From positions 372,001 through 436,000 of the forward strand of contig AP026970.1 in assembly GCA_027924025.1 (NCBI GenBank): DNA of 64,000 nucleotides, written 5' to 3'. The position numbers and the translations under genes were made by a program. Positions within the stretch are counted from its first letter, which is position 1; the number at the start of each line of letters is the position of its first letter. This document shows positions 17,819 to 27,678 of the stretch, piece by piece. Source of the DNA: Comamonadaceae bacterium OS-4. GTDB taxonomy: Bacteria; Pseudomonadota; Gammaproteobacteria; Burkholderiales; Burkholderiaceae_C. The notes under the pieces were generated by a model, which was not told where the DNA came from, did not search any database, and saw only the letters and a program-made list of their open reading frames with translations.

Positions 17819-18577
17819 TTAGCTCGTCTGGATCGTGGCGCGGATCAGGCTGCGGGTGTCAGAGAGCATGCTGGCCATGCGGTGCAGCGCGTTCTGGGGC
17901 TCTTGCAGGCGGATCGCTTCAAACACCTTCTGGTGGTCCGGCAAGGCTTGTTTGAAGTTGTCCGAGGTACGCGCGGTAACACCCAGCAACGACTCCAGGG
18001 CGCTGCCGATGATGGCGGCCAGTGGCATCAGCAGCGGGTTGTTGGTGGCTTGGAGTACGGCGGTGTGAAAGGCCAGATCAGCTTGCACCCAGTCGGTGAT
18101 CGAAGCTGCTGACTCCATAGAGCGCAGCGCCTGCGCGATCGATTGGAGTTGCTCCTCACTGCGGCTGGTCGCGGCCAGTGCGGCCGCGGAAGGCTCAATG
18201 ATTTCGCGCAGCTCGGTGAGGTGTCGCAAAAATTCCGCATCCACACCGGTGGCGCAGCGCCACGCAAGGATGTCTGGGTCCAGCAGGTTCCACTGGTCTT
18301 TGCTGCGCACCCGGGTTCCGATGCGGGGCCGGGCTTCCAGCAGGCCTTTGCCCGCCAGTACCTTGACGGCCTCACGCAGTGCAGTGCGGCTTACCGCCAG
18401 CTCCTGGCACAACAGCTCCTCATTCGGGAGCAGCTGCCCGGCGGGGTAGATGCCCCCTGCGACCCGGCGGCCCAGCTCATCCACCACCTGCCCATGCAGT
18501 TTGCGACCGCTGTAGCGCGCGTGGGATGCCGGAATCGGCGGCGTTTTGGGGTCGATAGGTGTCATGCGAATTGGCAT
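17819..18577 (-). CDS. GntR-family (FadR/FCD type) transcriptional regulator, DgoR-like
   Basis: A 252-residue regulator with an N-terminal winged helix (about residues 27-95; L-P-N-E-E-L-L-C-Q-E-L-A-V-S-R-T-A-L-R-E-A is the recognition part) and a C-terminal FCD effector domain (about 110-235, with D-x3-H in D-L-A-F-H as metal site). FadR-type GntR proteins near dgo genes repress sugar-acid catabolism and are released by the acid. It lies between the dehydrogenase operon (same strand) and the kinase/aldolase operon (divergent), so it probably controls both. The start at 18577 lacks a clear ribosome binding site; an ATG four codons downstream is possible. Confidence 0.84.
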   Translation of the reverse strand: MPIRMTPIDPKTPPIPASHARYSGRKLHGQVVDELGRRVAGGIYPAGQLLPNEELLCQELAVSRTALREAVKVLAGKGLLEARPRIGTRVRSKDQWNLLDPDILAWRCATGVDAEFLRHLTELREIIEPSAAALAATSRSEEQLQSIAQALRSMESAASITDWVQADLAFHTAVLQATNNPLLMPLAAIIGSALESLLGVTARTSDNFKQALPDHQKVFEAIRLQEPQNALHRMASMLSDTRSLIRATIQTS

Positions 18578-18597
18578 TTAATGATCATATGTTTAAA
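18578..18597. promoter_or_regulatory. Candidate GntR operator in regulator/kinase gap
   Basis: Minus-strand text ATATGATCATTAAAT contains the core TATGATCATT, and ATGATCAT (18581-18588) is self-complementary. It matches the site before the SDR gene at 9 of 10 core positions. It lies right at the regulator start codon and about 25 bp before the kinase start. Confidence 0.42.
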
Positions 18598-18617
18598 TCG
18601 GGGGGAAACCCATCTTC

Positions 18618-19544
18618 GTGAACTTAACTATGACTATGAGCCCAACATCCGCCATTGTCGGTGTGGACTGGGGAACCACCCACCGCCGCACCTATGTGAT
18701 CCGACCGACGGGGGAGTGCATCCGGGAGTCCAGCGATGGCGATGGCGCGCTGGCCTGCAAAGGGCGCTTCCCGGAGGCGCTCACCAGCGCGCTGACCAGC
18801 GTGCAGGCGACCCCGTCTTTGGTGGTCGCCTCCGGAATGGTGGGGAGTGCGCTCGGCTGGCATGAAGTGCCGTATGTGGACGCGTCCGTGCCCTTGCAGG
18901 ACTTGGGGCGCCATGTATTCCGGGTCCCGGATGCCCCGGGAGGCGCGCCCGTGGTGCTGGTCCCCGGCTACTGCATTCGCAACTCCGCAGGTGTGCCGGA
19001 TGTGATGCGCGGCGAGGAAACCCAACTCTTGGGCGCCTGGGCTTTGGGCCATGTGTCTGGTTGGTTTGTGCTGCCCGGTACCCACAGCAAATGGGTGTTG
19101 CTACAAGACGGGGTGGTGCGCAAACTGCGCACCTACATGACCGGCGAGCTCTATGACCTGTTGCGCAAGCACGGCACACTGGCCGCCGCTGCAGGCGGGC
19201 AGGCTACATGGGACGATGCGGCTTTTGCAGCCGGGGTGGATGCGGCCGGACACCATGCGCTGAGCCATGTGCTGTTTGGCACCCGGGCCCGCGTGGTCAG
19301 CAAAGACATGGCGCCGCAGGCCAGTGCCTCGTATTTGAGTGGCCTCCTGATCGGAGCGGAACTGAAAGATGTGCTCGGGGCGGAAGCCGGCGAGGTCCCC
19401 ACTTTTCAGTTGATCGGTTCACCGCAGCTCGCAGAGCTCTACCAAAAGGCGGCGCAGCGCCTGGATTGCCGTTTTGACATTCTGGATGCCCGCAAAGCCT
19501 TTCTGGCCGCCGTGCAACACATTCATTCCCATTGGAGCGCTTGA
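18618..19544 (+). CDS. dgoK: 2-dehydro-3-deoxygalactonokinase
   Basis: A 308-residue kinase of the DgoK family, which phosphorylates 2-keto-3-deoxygalactonate with ATP in the De Ley-Doudoroff galactose pathway. The N-terminal phosphate loop V-D-W-G-T-T-H-R-R-T (about residues 14-23) and L-P-G-T-H-S-K-W near 153-160 are typical. Possible starts are GTG 18618 and ATGs at 18630 and 18636; GTG is preferred since the only ribosome-binding-like run (GGGGGGA, 18600-18606) is 11 bases before it. The stop overlaps the aldolase ATG by one base (TGATG). Confidence 0.85.
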   Translation: MNLTMTMSPTSAIVGVDWGTTHRRTYVIRPTGECIRESSDGDGALACKGRFPEALTSALTSVQATPSLVVASGMVGSALGWHEVPYVDASVPLQDLGRHVFRVPDAPGGAPVVLVPGYCIRNSAGVPDVMRGEETQLLGAWALGHVSGWFVLPGTHSKWVLLQDGVVRKLRTYMTGELYDLLRKHGTLAAAAGGQATWDDAAFAAGVDAAGHHALSHVLFGTRARVVSKDMAPQASASYLSGLLIGAELKDVLGAEAGEVPTFQLIGSPQLAELYQKAAQRLDCRFDILDARKAFLAAVQHIHSHWSA

Positions 19545-20182
19545 TGAGTTCTGTTTTTCCTTTGTTGGCGCAAGCCCGCCACATGCCTTTGATTGCCATT
19601 TTGCGTGGGCTCATGCCCGAGGAGGCTTTGGAGATCGGCCAGGCCTTGTACCAAGCGGGCTTCCGGAGCCTTGAAGTACCCTTGAATCGCCCCGGCGCTA
19701 TCGAATGTATAGCGGTTCTCGTAGCTGGATTGCCGGCTGACGCCCTTGTTGGCGGTGGAACCATGCTCACGGTCGAGCATGTGGACGCGGTGCATGCGGC
19801 CGGCGGCCGCTTGATGGTCTCGCCCAATTGCGATCCGGCGGTGATCCGCCGTGCGGTGGCGTTAGACATGCTGGCATCCCCCGGTGTGGCTACACCGACC
19901 GAGGCTTTTGCCGCATTGGCTGCTGGCGCGCACGCTCTCAAGTTATTCCCGGCAGAGTCGCTGGGGCACGGCGGCTTGAAGGCGCTCAAGTCGGTGGTTC
20001 CTGCTGGGACCGATCTCTGGCCTGTGGGCGGCATCACCCCCGAGAGCATCGGACCATGGGTCAAAGCCGGCGCCACCGGCTTCGGCATCGGCAGCCAGTT
20101 GTTTGCGCCGGGCGTCACAGCGGCGCAGGTCCACGAGCGTGCCAGTGCCTATGTGCAGGCCTGGCAGGCGGCCACGGCCTAG
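19544..20182 (+). CDS. dgoA: 2-dehydro-3-deoxy-6-phosphogalactonate aldolase
   Basis: A 212-residue class I aldolase of the KDPG/KDPGal type. Catalytic residues are visible: E in L-E-V-P-L-N (about 43), G-G-G-T near 69-72, and the Schiff-base Lys in A-L-K-L-F-P-A (about 132). L-N-R-P rather than the T-L-R of KDPG aldolases favours the galacto form. It cuts KDPGal into pyruvate and glyceraldehyde 3-phosphate, the last step after dgoK. GGAG lies before the ATG, which is fused to the kinase stop. Its end overlaps the convergent rsmI end by four bases. Confidence 0.89.
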   Translation: MSSVFPLLAQARHMPLIAILRGLMPEEALEIGQALYQAGFRSLEVPLNRPGAIECIAVLVAGLPADALVGGGTMLTVEHVDAVHAAGGRLMVSPNCDPAVIRRAVALDMLASPGVATPTEAFAALAAGAHALKLFPAESLGHGGLKALKSVVPAGTDLWPVGGITPESIGPWVKAGATGFGIGSQLFAPGVTAAQVHERASAYVQAWQAATA

Positions 20183-21102
20183 TCTTCGCTGCCAGCGCCC
20201 TGCTTGAGCAGCAGGGCCCGCTCATACAGCGCGTTGCGCGGCTCGCCGGTGATGTCTGCTGCCAGCTTGACCGCCGATTTGAGTGGCAGTTGCTCCAGCA
20301 GCAGGCTCAAGACGCGGTCATCCGCCGTGCTGGCGGCTGCAGCCGCAGGGTGAATGACCAGAGCAAACTCGCCGCGCAAGCGGTTGGCATCTGCGGCCAA
20401 CCAAGCGCTGAACTCGCTGGCATCCACAGTAGCCACCTCTTCAAACTGCTTGGTCAGTTCCCGGCCCACCGTGACTTTGCGTGAGCCCAAGGGCGCAAGC
20501 GCCTTGGCCAGTGCCTCCAGCCGGTGCGGTGCCTCCAGCAGCACCACCGCGTCAGGCTGTGCGGCAATCGCCGCGACCTCGTTCGCGCGTTCGGTAGCCT
20601 TGGAAGATAGAAACCCCCGGAACACAAAACCGCCATGGCCTTCGCCTGCAGCTACCAGCCCGGCCACAGAAATAGCGGTCACCACGCTGCTGGCCCCCGG
20701 CAGGGGAACAGCGCGCAAACCTTGCGCCCGCACTTGCGCCACCAGGCGTGCCCCGGGGTCACTCACGCCCGGTGTACCGGCGTCGCTCACATAGGCCACG
20801 CGTTGGCCTTCCCGCAGGCGGGCGATCACGGTCTGTGCAGCCTCGGTCTCGTTGTGCTGGTGCACGGCCAGCAGGCCTGAGCCCGCTTTGTCGATGCCAT
20901 AGGCGCGCAGCATTTGCTGGGTGTGGCGTGTGTCTTCACAGGCAATGCAATCGGCAAGCCCCAGTACATGCAGGGCACGCAGGGTGATGTCGGCCAGGTT
21001 GCCGATGGGCGTGGCGACGACGTACAAGCAGCCTTGCGGATAATGCTGCGCACCGGCCGCATCTTTGGCGGCTTGTATGGCTGAAGAAAAAGACGCACTC
21101 AT
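20179..21102 (-). CDS. rsmI: 16S rRNA (cytidine-1402-2'-O)-methyltransferase
   Basis: A 307-residue SAM-dependent methyltransferase of the tetrapyrrole-methylase fold that modifies C1402 in the ribosomal decoding centre. Recognisable parts are L-Y-V-V-A-T-P-I-G-N-L-A-D-I-T (about residues 27-41), E-D-T-R-H-T near 60, S-D-A-G-T-P-G-V-S-D-P-G (about 107-118) and P-G-A-S-S near 137. The start codon directly abuts the start codon of divergent yraN (CATATG), leaving no intergenic DNA. The rsmI, yraN, diaA, dolP block matches the enterobacterial neighbourhood, but lpoA is missing between rsmI and yraN. Confidence 0.94.
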   Translation of the reverse strand: MSASFSSAIQAAKDAAGAQHYPQGCLYVVATPIGNLADITLRALHVLGLADCIACEDTRHTQQMLRAYGIDKAGSGLLAVHQHNETEAAQTVIARLREGQRVAYVSDAGTPGVSDPGARLVAQVRAQGLRAVPLPGASSVVTAISVAGLVAAGEGHGGFVFRGFLSSKATERANEVAAIAAQPDAVVLLEAPHRLEALAKALAPLGSRKVTVGRELTKQFEEVATVDASEFSAWLAADANRLRGEFALVIHPAAAAASTADDRVLSLLLEQLPLKSAVKLAADITGEPRNALYERALLLKQGAGSED

Positions 21103-21489
21103 ATGGGCTTACTTCCATCACGACCCGCTTCCCGCACGACCAAACAAGTGGGCGATGCGGCGGAGGAGCGGGCGTCGGGTTTTTTGCAAGCCAAGGGGCT
21201 GCAATTCGTTGCCCGCAATTATCGGACCCCCGGGCGGGGCGGTGGCGAGATCGACTTGATCATGCGTGACCGCGACGGCACCCTGGTGTTTGTCGAGGTG
21301 CGCAAACGCAGCCGCACCGACCATGGCGGGGCCGCTGCCAGCGTGGGGCACGTCAAACAGCGCCGCATCATCTTTGCGGCAAGGCATTACCTGCTCCAGC
21401 TGCGCACCGTTCCTCCGTGCCGGTTTGATGTGGTCGTGATGGACGGCGACGCGGTCGAGTGGTTGCGCGCCGCCTTCGACGCGTCCTGA
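21103..21489 (+). CDS. yraN: YraN family (UPF0102) endonuclease-like protein
   Basis: A 128-residue protein with the restriction-endonuclease-like core of YraN: G-D-A-A-E-E-R-A near residue 17, N-Y-R-T-P-G-R-G-G-G-E-I-D-L-I (about 40-54) and V-F-V-E-V-R-K-R (about 62-69). The E, D and E-x-K-like positions are kept. Its function is not established; a role in DNA processing or Holliday junctions has been suggested. The ATG shares no spacer with the rsmI start, so its promoter must lie inside rsmI. Confidence 0.92.
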   Translation: MGLLPSRPASRTTKQVGDAAEERASGFLQAKGLQFVARNYRTPGRGGGEIDLIMRDRDGTLVFVEVRKRSRTDHGGAAASVGHVKQRRIIFAARHYLLQLRTVPPCRFDVVVMDGDAVEWLRAAFDAS

Positions 21490-21498
21490 TCGTCCTGA

Positions 21499-22140
<642 letters not shown>

Positions 22141-22142
22141 AC

Positions 22143-22769
22143 ATGAAACAACTTCTTCAACGCCTGGCCCTCGGCACCCTGGTGGCTGTCAGCCTGAGCG
22201 GCTGCTTCCCTCTCATGGTGGGCGGCGCCTTTGTCGGCACCGGTCTGGTAGCGACCGATCGCCGCACCTCCGGCAGCTTGGTGGAAGACGAGGGCATTGA
22301 GCTCCGCGCTGCCAGCCGCATTCGCGAGAACTTGGGCGAGCGGGTGCATGTGAACGTGACCAGCTACAACCGCCAGGTACTGTTGACCGGTGAAGTGCCG
22401 AACCTGCAGGACAAACAGCTGATCGAAAAGATCGTGGCCGGCGTGGACAACGTGCGCAACATCGTCAACGAGCTTGAGGTGATGGGCAACACCACCCTGA
22501 CCCAGCGCTCCTCGGACACCCTGGTGACCGGCCGTGCCAAGGCCGCATTGGTGGACGCCAAAGACTTGTTTGCCAGCGCCTTCAAACTGACCACCGAGCG
22601 CGGTACGGTCTATGTGATGGGCCGTGTGACGGCGCGTGAAGCCAAGCGCGCAACCGACATCATCAGTGGCGTGAGCGGCGTGGCCCGTGTGGTGCGGATT
22701 CTGGAAATCATTTCCGAAGAAGAGCTGGCCCGTACGCTCCCTCAGCCGCCTGCTGACGCCAAAAAGTAA
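22143..22769 (+). CDS. dolP: Outer-membrane lipoprotein with two BON domains, DolP-like
   Basis: A 208-residue lipoprotein. The lipobox L-S-G-C (about residues 18-21) gives signal-peptidase II processing, and the mature protein holds two BON domains (about 48-115 and 125-192, each with a V-x-L-x-G-x-V core such as V-L-L-T-G-E-V and V-Y-V-M-G-R-V). DolP keeps the outer membrane intact and supports BAM activity at division sites. It begins two bases after diaA, so they form an operon. The Gly-rich stretch after the lipobox is common in the family. Confidence 0.9.
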   Translation: MKQLLQRLALGTLVAVSLSGCFPLMVGGAFVGTGLVATDRRTSGSLVEDEGIELRAASRIRENLGERVHVNVTSYNRQVLLTGEVPNLQDKQLIEKIVAGVDNVRNIVNELEVMGNTTLTQRSSDTLVTGRAKAALVDAKDLFASAFKLTTERGTVYVMGRVTAREAKRATDIISGVSGVARVVRILEIISEEELARTLPQPPADAKK

Positions 22770-22824
22770 GGGGTAACCGGTCTCCCTGTGCGGTTCCTGC
22801 AGGCCGCAGAGTGGAGTCACGCGC

Positions 22825-25107
22825 CTAGTTGGCGGGGAGTTGCTGCTGTGTCTGGGGGTGACGATGCTCTTGAAGCCATAGCAACAAATCGTTGTAAAGC
22901 ATAGGCTTGCCGTAGTAGTAGCCCTGTACCTCGTCGCAGCCCATCTCCTTGAGCGCCGCCAGCTGCGTCGCGGTCTCTACCCCTTCTGCAACCACTTTCA
23001 TTCCCAGTTGGTGGCCCATGGGAATGATCAATCGCGCGAGACGCGCTGCCCGAGGGTCGCCATCGAGCTTCTTGATGAACGACCGGTCGATCTTGATGCG
23101 GTCTGCCGGCAGCCGGTCGATGTAAGACAGGGACGAGAAGCCGGTACCGAAGTCGTCAATTGCCAGCCCGATGCCCAGAGCGCCGATGGCCTCGAGCAGT
23201 GCTACGACGCGATCGACGCCAAGGATGGCGATGGATTCCGTGATTTCGAGCTCCAGCTGGTTGGCCTTGATCGATGAGTTCGCCAATATCCTTTTGATTT
23301 CAGGCATGAACTCAGGGTGCTCCAGCTGCACCACCGATACATTGACACCCATTTGAATGTCGTCGAAACCGGCTTGTGACAGTTGCGTCAAGGTCTCGAT
23401 GGCAGATTGCAAAACCCACAAGCCCATGGCAACGATCAGGCCGGATTGCTCTGCGACCGGGATGAACCGATCCGGCGACACCATGTTCCCCGACTCATCA
23501 CGCCAACGCAGGAGCGCCTCCAAGCCGATGACCCGTTCCGATTGCACCTCAACCTTGGGCTGAAACACTAGAAACAGGTGTGACATGTCGACGGCCTTGT
23601 GAAGCCCTTGCAACAGACTGGAGCGCTCTTTGGCGTCGTTACCCAGCTCGCGGGTGAACCAGGCGGCCCTTCCCAGCCCCTGGGATTTGGCGCGCTTTAG
23701 CCCGACGAGTGCGAATTCCAGAAACTCTTCTGCCGATCGGGGCATCGCTTCGTCGAAGCGTACCAGCCCGATGGAAGCCGAGAGTCTGCGGGTCATGTTG
23801 GCGGTTTCGAAGGGGGCATCGAAAACACTCAAAACACTCTCTGCTGTGACATCGCGGTGGGGCCCAAGGATGCTGAAGGTGTTTCCCCCCAAGCGGCCCA
23901 AGGCGCAGGTCTTTCCAAACTGTGCATTCAGACGGCCCACCAGAGCTTGCAGCAGCGAGTCGCCATATGCATGGCCCAGTGTTTCATTGGCTTGCGCAAA
24001 TTGGTCGATGTCGAACTTGACCAGGACTTGCCCCTCTAGCGCTCCAGTCTCCATGCGATTGCGCAGGGTTTCCAAGGAGGCAAAGCGGTTGGGCAATCTC
24101 ACCAGGGAGTCGGTGTAGGCCAGCTCGTGCAGGCGGTTGAACAAGGCCACATTGTTCGCACACAGTGAAATGTTGGTACAGAACACCTCCAACAGACGCC
24201 GGTCGACCTCGCGCAGAGGAATGTCTGCGGCAATATGCGCTGCAAAATTGCTACCCGCATTGCCTGCGAAATAGAGCGTGACACTCTGACGATGGACCAG
24301 AGTTTTCTGCTCTTTGAGTGCCTGGTTCAGCGACTCCACAATGTGGGCGTCTTCGATCTCGTCCAGCGTGCTGTCCATCCAGTGTCTGCAATTGCCTGCA
24401 GCGGCAATCACCGTGACGGTGTTGCGCTGAAGGCTGCCTGCATCGGCGTGTTCGGCGCTGGCGCACACCACGCCTTCCGGCGCGATGCCGAGCAATCCGG
24501 CAATTTGTGTGATGACGCCCTCTGCGAAGCTTTGCATCCCCTGGTCGGCGATAAATCGCGTGCTGGCCTGAATGATCTTCTCCAACCCTTGTCTGCTGAG
24601 CTCCAAGCGGTTGAGCTGGTCGTAGCTCCGCATGGCGGTGGTTAAGGTTGCGAAAAGCTTGCCGCGTGTCAGTTCGCTTTTGGTCTTGTAGTCGTTGATG
24701 TCGTACTGGCTGATCGTTTCAAACTCGGGAGTCTGGCCGGGTTGTCCGGTGCGCAACACGATGCGGAGCTGGTGCAGCCCCAGCTCGTTACGGATCCGCT
24801 CCACGACTTTCAGGCCGGCATCCTCGGTCTCCATCACCACGTCCAGCAAGACCACCGCAATATTCTTTTGGGTCTTGAGTACCTGGATGCATTCCTCTGC
24901 GCTGTAGGCATGCAGCAGCTCCAAGGGCTGCCCCAGGATATGCAGGCCTAAGAGTGCGAACTCGGTGGTCTCGTGGACGTCTTGGTCATCGTCAGTGACC
25001 AACACACGCCACGGCGAATACGCCACTTCGTCATCCAGGGCGGCAGCTACTTGCGGTACGTCAGCATCCGGTTCATCTTCGAATTGGAGGAAGGTTGACT
25101 CAGACAT
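22825..25107 (-). CDS. Response regulator with receiver, DUF3369-like, degenerate GGDEF and EAL domains
   Basis: A 760-residue c-di-GMP signalling protein. Domains in order: receiver (about 28-155; acidic patch V-T-D-D-D, phospho-acceptor D in L-L-D-V-V near 87), a GAF-like/DUF3369 region (about 170-335), GGDEF (about 345-490) and EAL (about 500-745). The GGDEF signature reads G-G-N-T-F, so cyclase activity is probably lost. The EAL half keeps G-L-E-A-L-L-R-W, E-I-T-E, D-D-F-G-T-G-F and K-I-D-R-S-F and should hydrolyse c-di-GMP. The ATG at 25107 has GGAG upstream; the longer frame adds a Cys-rich leader. A sensor kinase gene is divergent, 195 bp away, and is the likely phosphate donor. Confidence 0.88.
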   Translation of the reverse strand: MSESTFLQFEDEPDADVPQVAAALDDEVAYSPWRVLVTDDDQDVHETTEFALLGLHILGQPLELLHAYSAEECIQVLKTQKNIAVVLLDVVMETEDAGLKVVERIRNELGLHQLRIVLRTGQPGQTPEFETISQYDINDYKTKSELTRGKLFATLTTAMRSYDQLNRLELSRQGLEKIIQASTRFIADQGMQSFAEGVITQIAGLLGIAPEGVVCASAEHADAGSLQRNTVTVIAAAGNCRHWMDSTLDEIEDAHIVESLNQALKEQKTLVHRQSVTLYFAGNAGSNFAAHIAADIPLREVDRRLLEVFCTNISLCANNVALFNRLHELAYTDSLVRLPNRFASLETLRNRMETGALEGQVLVKFDIDQFAQANETLGHAYGDSLLQALVGRLNAQFGKTCALGRLGGNTFSILGPHRDVTAESVLSVFDAPFETANMTRRLSASIGLVRFDEAMPRSAEEFLEFALVGLKRAKSQGLGRAAWFTRELGNDAKERSSLLQGLHKAVDMSHLFLVFQPKVEVQSERVIGLEALLRWRDESGNMVSPDRFIPVAEQSGLIVAMGLWVLQSAIETLTQLSQAGFDDIQMGVNVSVVQLEHPEFMPEIKRILANSSIKANQLELEITESIAILGVDRVVALLEAIGALGIGLAIDDFGTGFSSLSYIDRLPADRIKIDRSFIKKLDGDPRAARLARLIIPMGHQLGMKVVAEGVETATQLAALKEMGCDEVQGYYYGKPMLYNDLLLWLQEHRHPQTQQQLPAN

Positions 25108-25302
25108 GGGCGAGCTCCGTACACACAAGCGACATGCGTGCAACTATTATTGCGATTTCGTTAATTTAATGTATTCGATCATTGAATTCAATGAGTGCTT
25201 GAATAAAATGCGAATTTATCGAATTCACCTTGACAGTTATACCGCGCCGCGCTGGAGAATGGGCACTCTTGCCCTATTTCCAACTTAACTGGGAGGTCTA
25301 CC

Positions 25303-27654
25303 TTGCGCCCATCAGCAGATAGTCACCGTCACCCACTGGCATGGCCTCTCAAGTCTTACGTGATGGGGCTTGTATTTTTGGCAACGCTGATAACCTTTGG
25401 TGCCATTGCGGCGGTTGCTATCGGAACCCAGTTGCCGAACATCCAAAAAGAAGCCCAGTCATCGGTGAGTGCCAGTGCGCAGCGCGAAGTCCGTAAGCAG
25501 GAGGCGGTCCTGCAGTCTGCCGAGGAGCAGTTGCAACTCCTTGCCATCGCCCTGGGTAATGCCGGTGAGAAAGATGCCGGCAAGCTCTTCACGCGGGTGC
25601 TTCGTGACCATCGTCTTTTCTCCCACCTATACCTATTGGGCGCGGATGGTCGGGCGCTTGCAGCAAGCACGCTGCCGGCGAACCCTCAGGGGGCACGTGA
25701 TCAGCTTGGAGCGGACCGCATCTCAGCATTCTTCCCTCTCGCCGCGCGGGCGAGAATCCAGCAAGGTGCTGTGTGGGATGCTCACATCATCACCAGAGAC
25801 GGTGGGCGGACCATCGCGTTGGCTATCCCCTTGGAAAAAGGGCGCGTTGTGCTGGGCGAGATTCAGCTCGCGGCCTTGCTGCACGGCCTATCAACCGCCC
25901 ATGAGGTGTCCAATACCCTGCCTGCGTTGACCGTACTGGGGCGCGACGGGCATGTTTACGTCGATACCGCGTGGGCACCCGAAGCCGGTTTAAAGGGCTG
26001 GGGTGCACTGGGGCGCAGCGTTTGGGAAAAGCGCCCCAACACCCCGCTGACAATGGACCTGGACTACCAAGGCAAAAGCTATGTAGTCTCAATGGATGCC
26101 AATCAGCGCTTGGATTGGGTGGTCATCGCCCGACGGCCCGGGGGGCTGGACAACCCCCGGACCATGGCCTTGACACGCTTGCTGGCAGGGGGCTGTTTGG
26201 GGGCGCTGCTCATCAGTATGCTTTTGTCGCGATGGTGGCTCGTCAAGCCGGAGTCGATAATTCAGCGCTTGGTACAGCAGGCCAACCACATGAGCGAGGA
26301 GGGAGCACAAACCTCATGGCCGTGGGGTCCGGTCGAGGAGTTCAATCAGCTCTCCGTCAACCTGTCGTCAATGGTGACCGACTTGAAGGCGCAGAGGATG
26401 CAATTTCAAGCCATTTTTGACATCTCGCCCGTACCTTTGATCGTCTATGACTATGAGCGCGATCAGGTGTCAGACCTCAACAAAGCGGCTTGCACACAAT
26501 TCGGATTGGAGCGTGCGGAGTGGATCCAGAAAAGCGGGCGTGATTTGCCCATCTGGCCGCCCGGAACCGACCTCGCGCGTGTGGACCCGCGCTTGCTCGA
26601 TGAAAAGACCTTAGAGGCCAAGTTGGGACACGCGGACGGGCACGACATCATCTGCTTGATCTCGGTGCGTGTGCTGGAACGTAATACAGACCGCTGGCAG
26701 GTATGGGCGTTGCAGGATGTAACCCAGTCGCGCAAGGACGAACGCGCCTTGCGGGAGTTGAACGAGGCCCTGGAACGCAGGGTTGCCGAGAGAACCGAGG
26801 AATTGCAGCGTGCCAACGACGAGGCAAGCCAGGCGATCGACCGGATGCATGAGACCCGGGACTATCTGGTCCGCTCGGAAAAAATGGCGGCCTTGGGGGG
26901 GCTGGTTGCAGGCGTGGCACACGAGCTCAATACCCCTCTGGGCAATAGCCTGATGGCTTTGACCACGCTCAGCGAAGAAACCCTCAAGTTCAAGACGGCG
27001 TTGGCCCAAAGCCTGCGCAAGGCCACCCTGGATGCGTGGGTTGCTTGCGTTGACCAGGCCACGTCCATCAGCACCAGAAACCTCACCCGTGCGGCGGATC
27101 TTGTCTCCAGCTTCAAGCAGGTGGCGGTAGACCAGTCCAGCGCGCAACGCCGCACATTTACCCTGGATGAGTTGGTGGGGGAAATCACACTCACGCTGCG
27201 GCCTAGCTATGCAAGACTGCCCATCGAGTTCGATATCAACATTCAGAGAGGCATCACGGTTGACAGTTACCCGGGGCATCTCGGTCAGGTGCTCACTAAC
27301 CTCATCAGCAACGCGATCGTGCACGGGTTCGAGGATGGTCGCGCCGGCACGATCCAGATTGTCGGCAGCGCAGTCGGTGCAGACCGGGTTCAGCTCAAAG
27401 TTACGGACAATGGCAAGGGCATCCCGGCCGACTTGCTGGGGCGCGTTTTTGACCCCTTTGTGACCACCCGCATGGGCCAGGGCGGGACCGGTCTGGGCCT
27501 GAACATCGCCTTCAATGCAGCCACCCATGTGCTGGGCGGCGAAATCTGGGTGGAGAGCGAGGTGGGGCGCGGTACCACCTTTACCGTTGAAATACCGCGC
27601 GTTGTGCCCAAGCGTGTGGAGGTCAGTGACGAGGATGTGCAGACCTGGTTGTGA
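25303..27654 (+). CDS. Membrane sensor histidine kinase
   Basis: A 783-residue kinase: membrane helix about 18-42, periplasmic Cache-like sensor about 45-285, second helix about 290-310, a HAMP-like linker, PAS-type domain about 360-475, coiled coil about 480-525, then the catalytic core. The phospho-acceptor His is in A-G-V-A-H-E-L-N-T-P-L (about 543), and N-L-I-S-N-A, D-N-G-K-G-I and G-T-G-L-G-L-N-I form the ATP-binding site. The start is a TTG: GGGAGG ends six bases before it, and the first ATG lies 20 codons in, inside the membrane helix. Divergence from the REC/EAL gene suggests a cognate pair. Confidence 0.88.
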   Translation: MRPSADSHRHPLAWPLKSYVMGLVFLATLITFGAIAAVAIGTQLPNIQKEAQSSVSASAQREVRKQEAVLQSAEEQLQLLAIALGNAGEKDAGKLFTRVLRDHRLFSHLYLLGADGRALAASTLPANPQGARDQLGADRISAFFPLAARARIQQGAVWDAHIITRDGGRTIALAIPLEKGRVVLGEIQLAALLHGLSTAHEVSNTLPALTVLGRDGHVYVDTAWAPEAGLKGWGALGRSVWEKRPNTPLTMDLDYQGKSYVVSMDANQRLDWVVIARRPGGLDNPRTMALTRLLAGGCLGALLISMLLSRWWLVKPESIIQRLVQQANHMSEEGAQTSWPWGPVEEFNQLSVNLSSMVTDLKAQRMQFQAIFDISPVPLIVYDYERDQVSDLNKAACTQFGLERAEWIQKSGRDLPIWPPGTDLARVDPRLLDEKTLEAKLGHADGHDIICLISVRVLERNTDRWQVWALQDVTQSRKDERALRELNEALERRVAERTEELQRANDEASQAIDRMHETRDYLVRSEKMAALGGLVAGVAHELNTPLGNSLMALTTLSEETLKFKTALAQSLRKATLDAWVACVDQATSISTRNLTRAADLVSSFKQVAVDQSSAQRRTFTLDELVGEITLTLRPSYARLPIEFDINIQRGITVDSYPGHLGQVLTNLISNAIVHGFEDGRAGTIQIVGSAVGADRVQLKVTDNGKGIPADLLGRVFDPFVTTRMGQGGTGLGLNIAFNAATHVLGGEIWVESEVGRGTTFTVEIPRVVPKRVEVSDEDVQTWL

Positions 27655-27678
27655 GGCCCGGCTGCACCCTCTTTGGGC

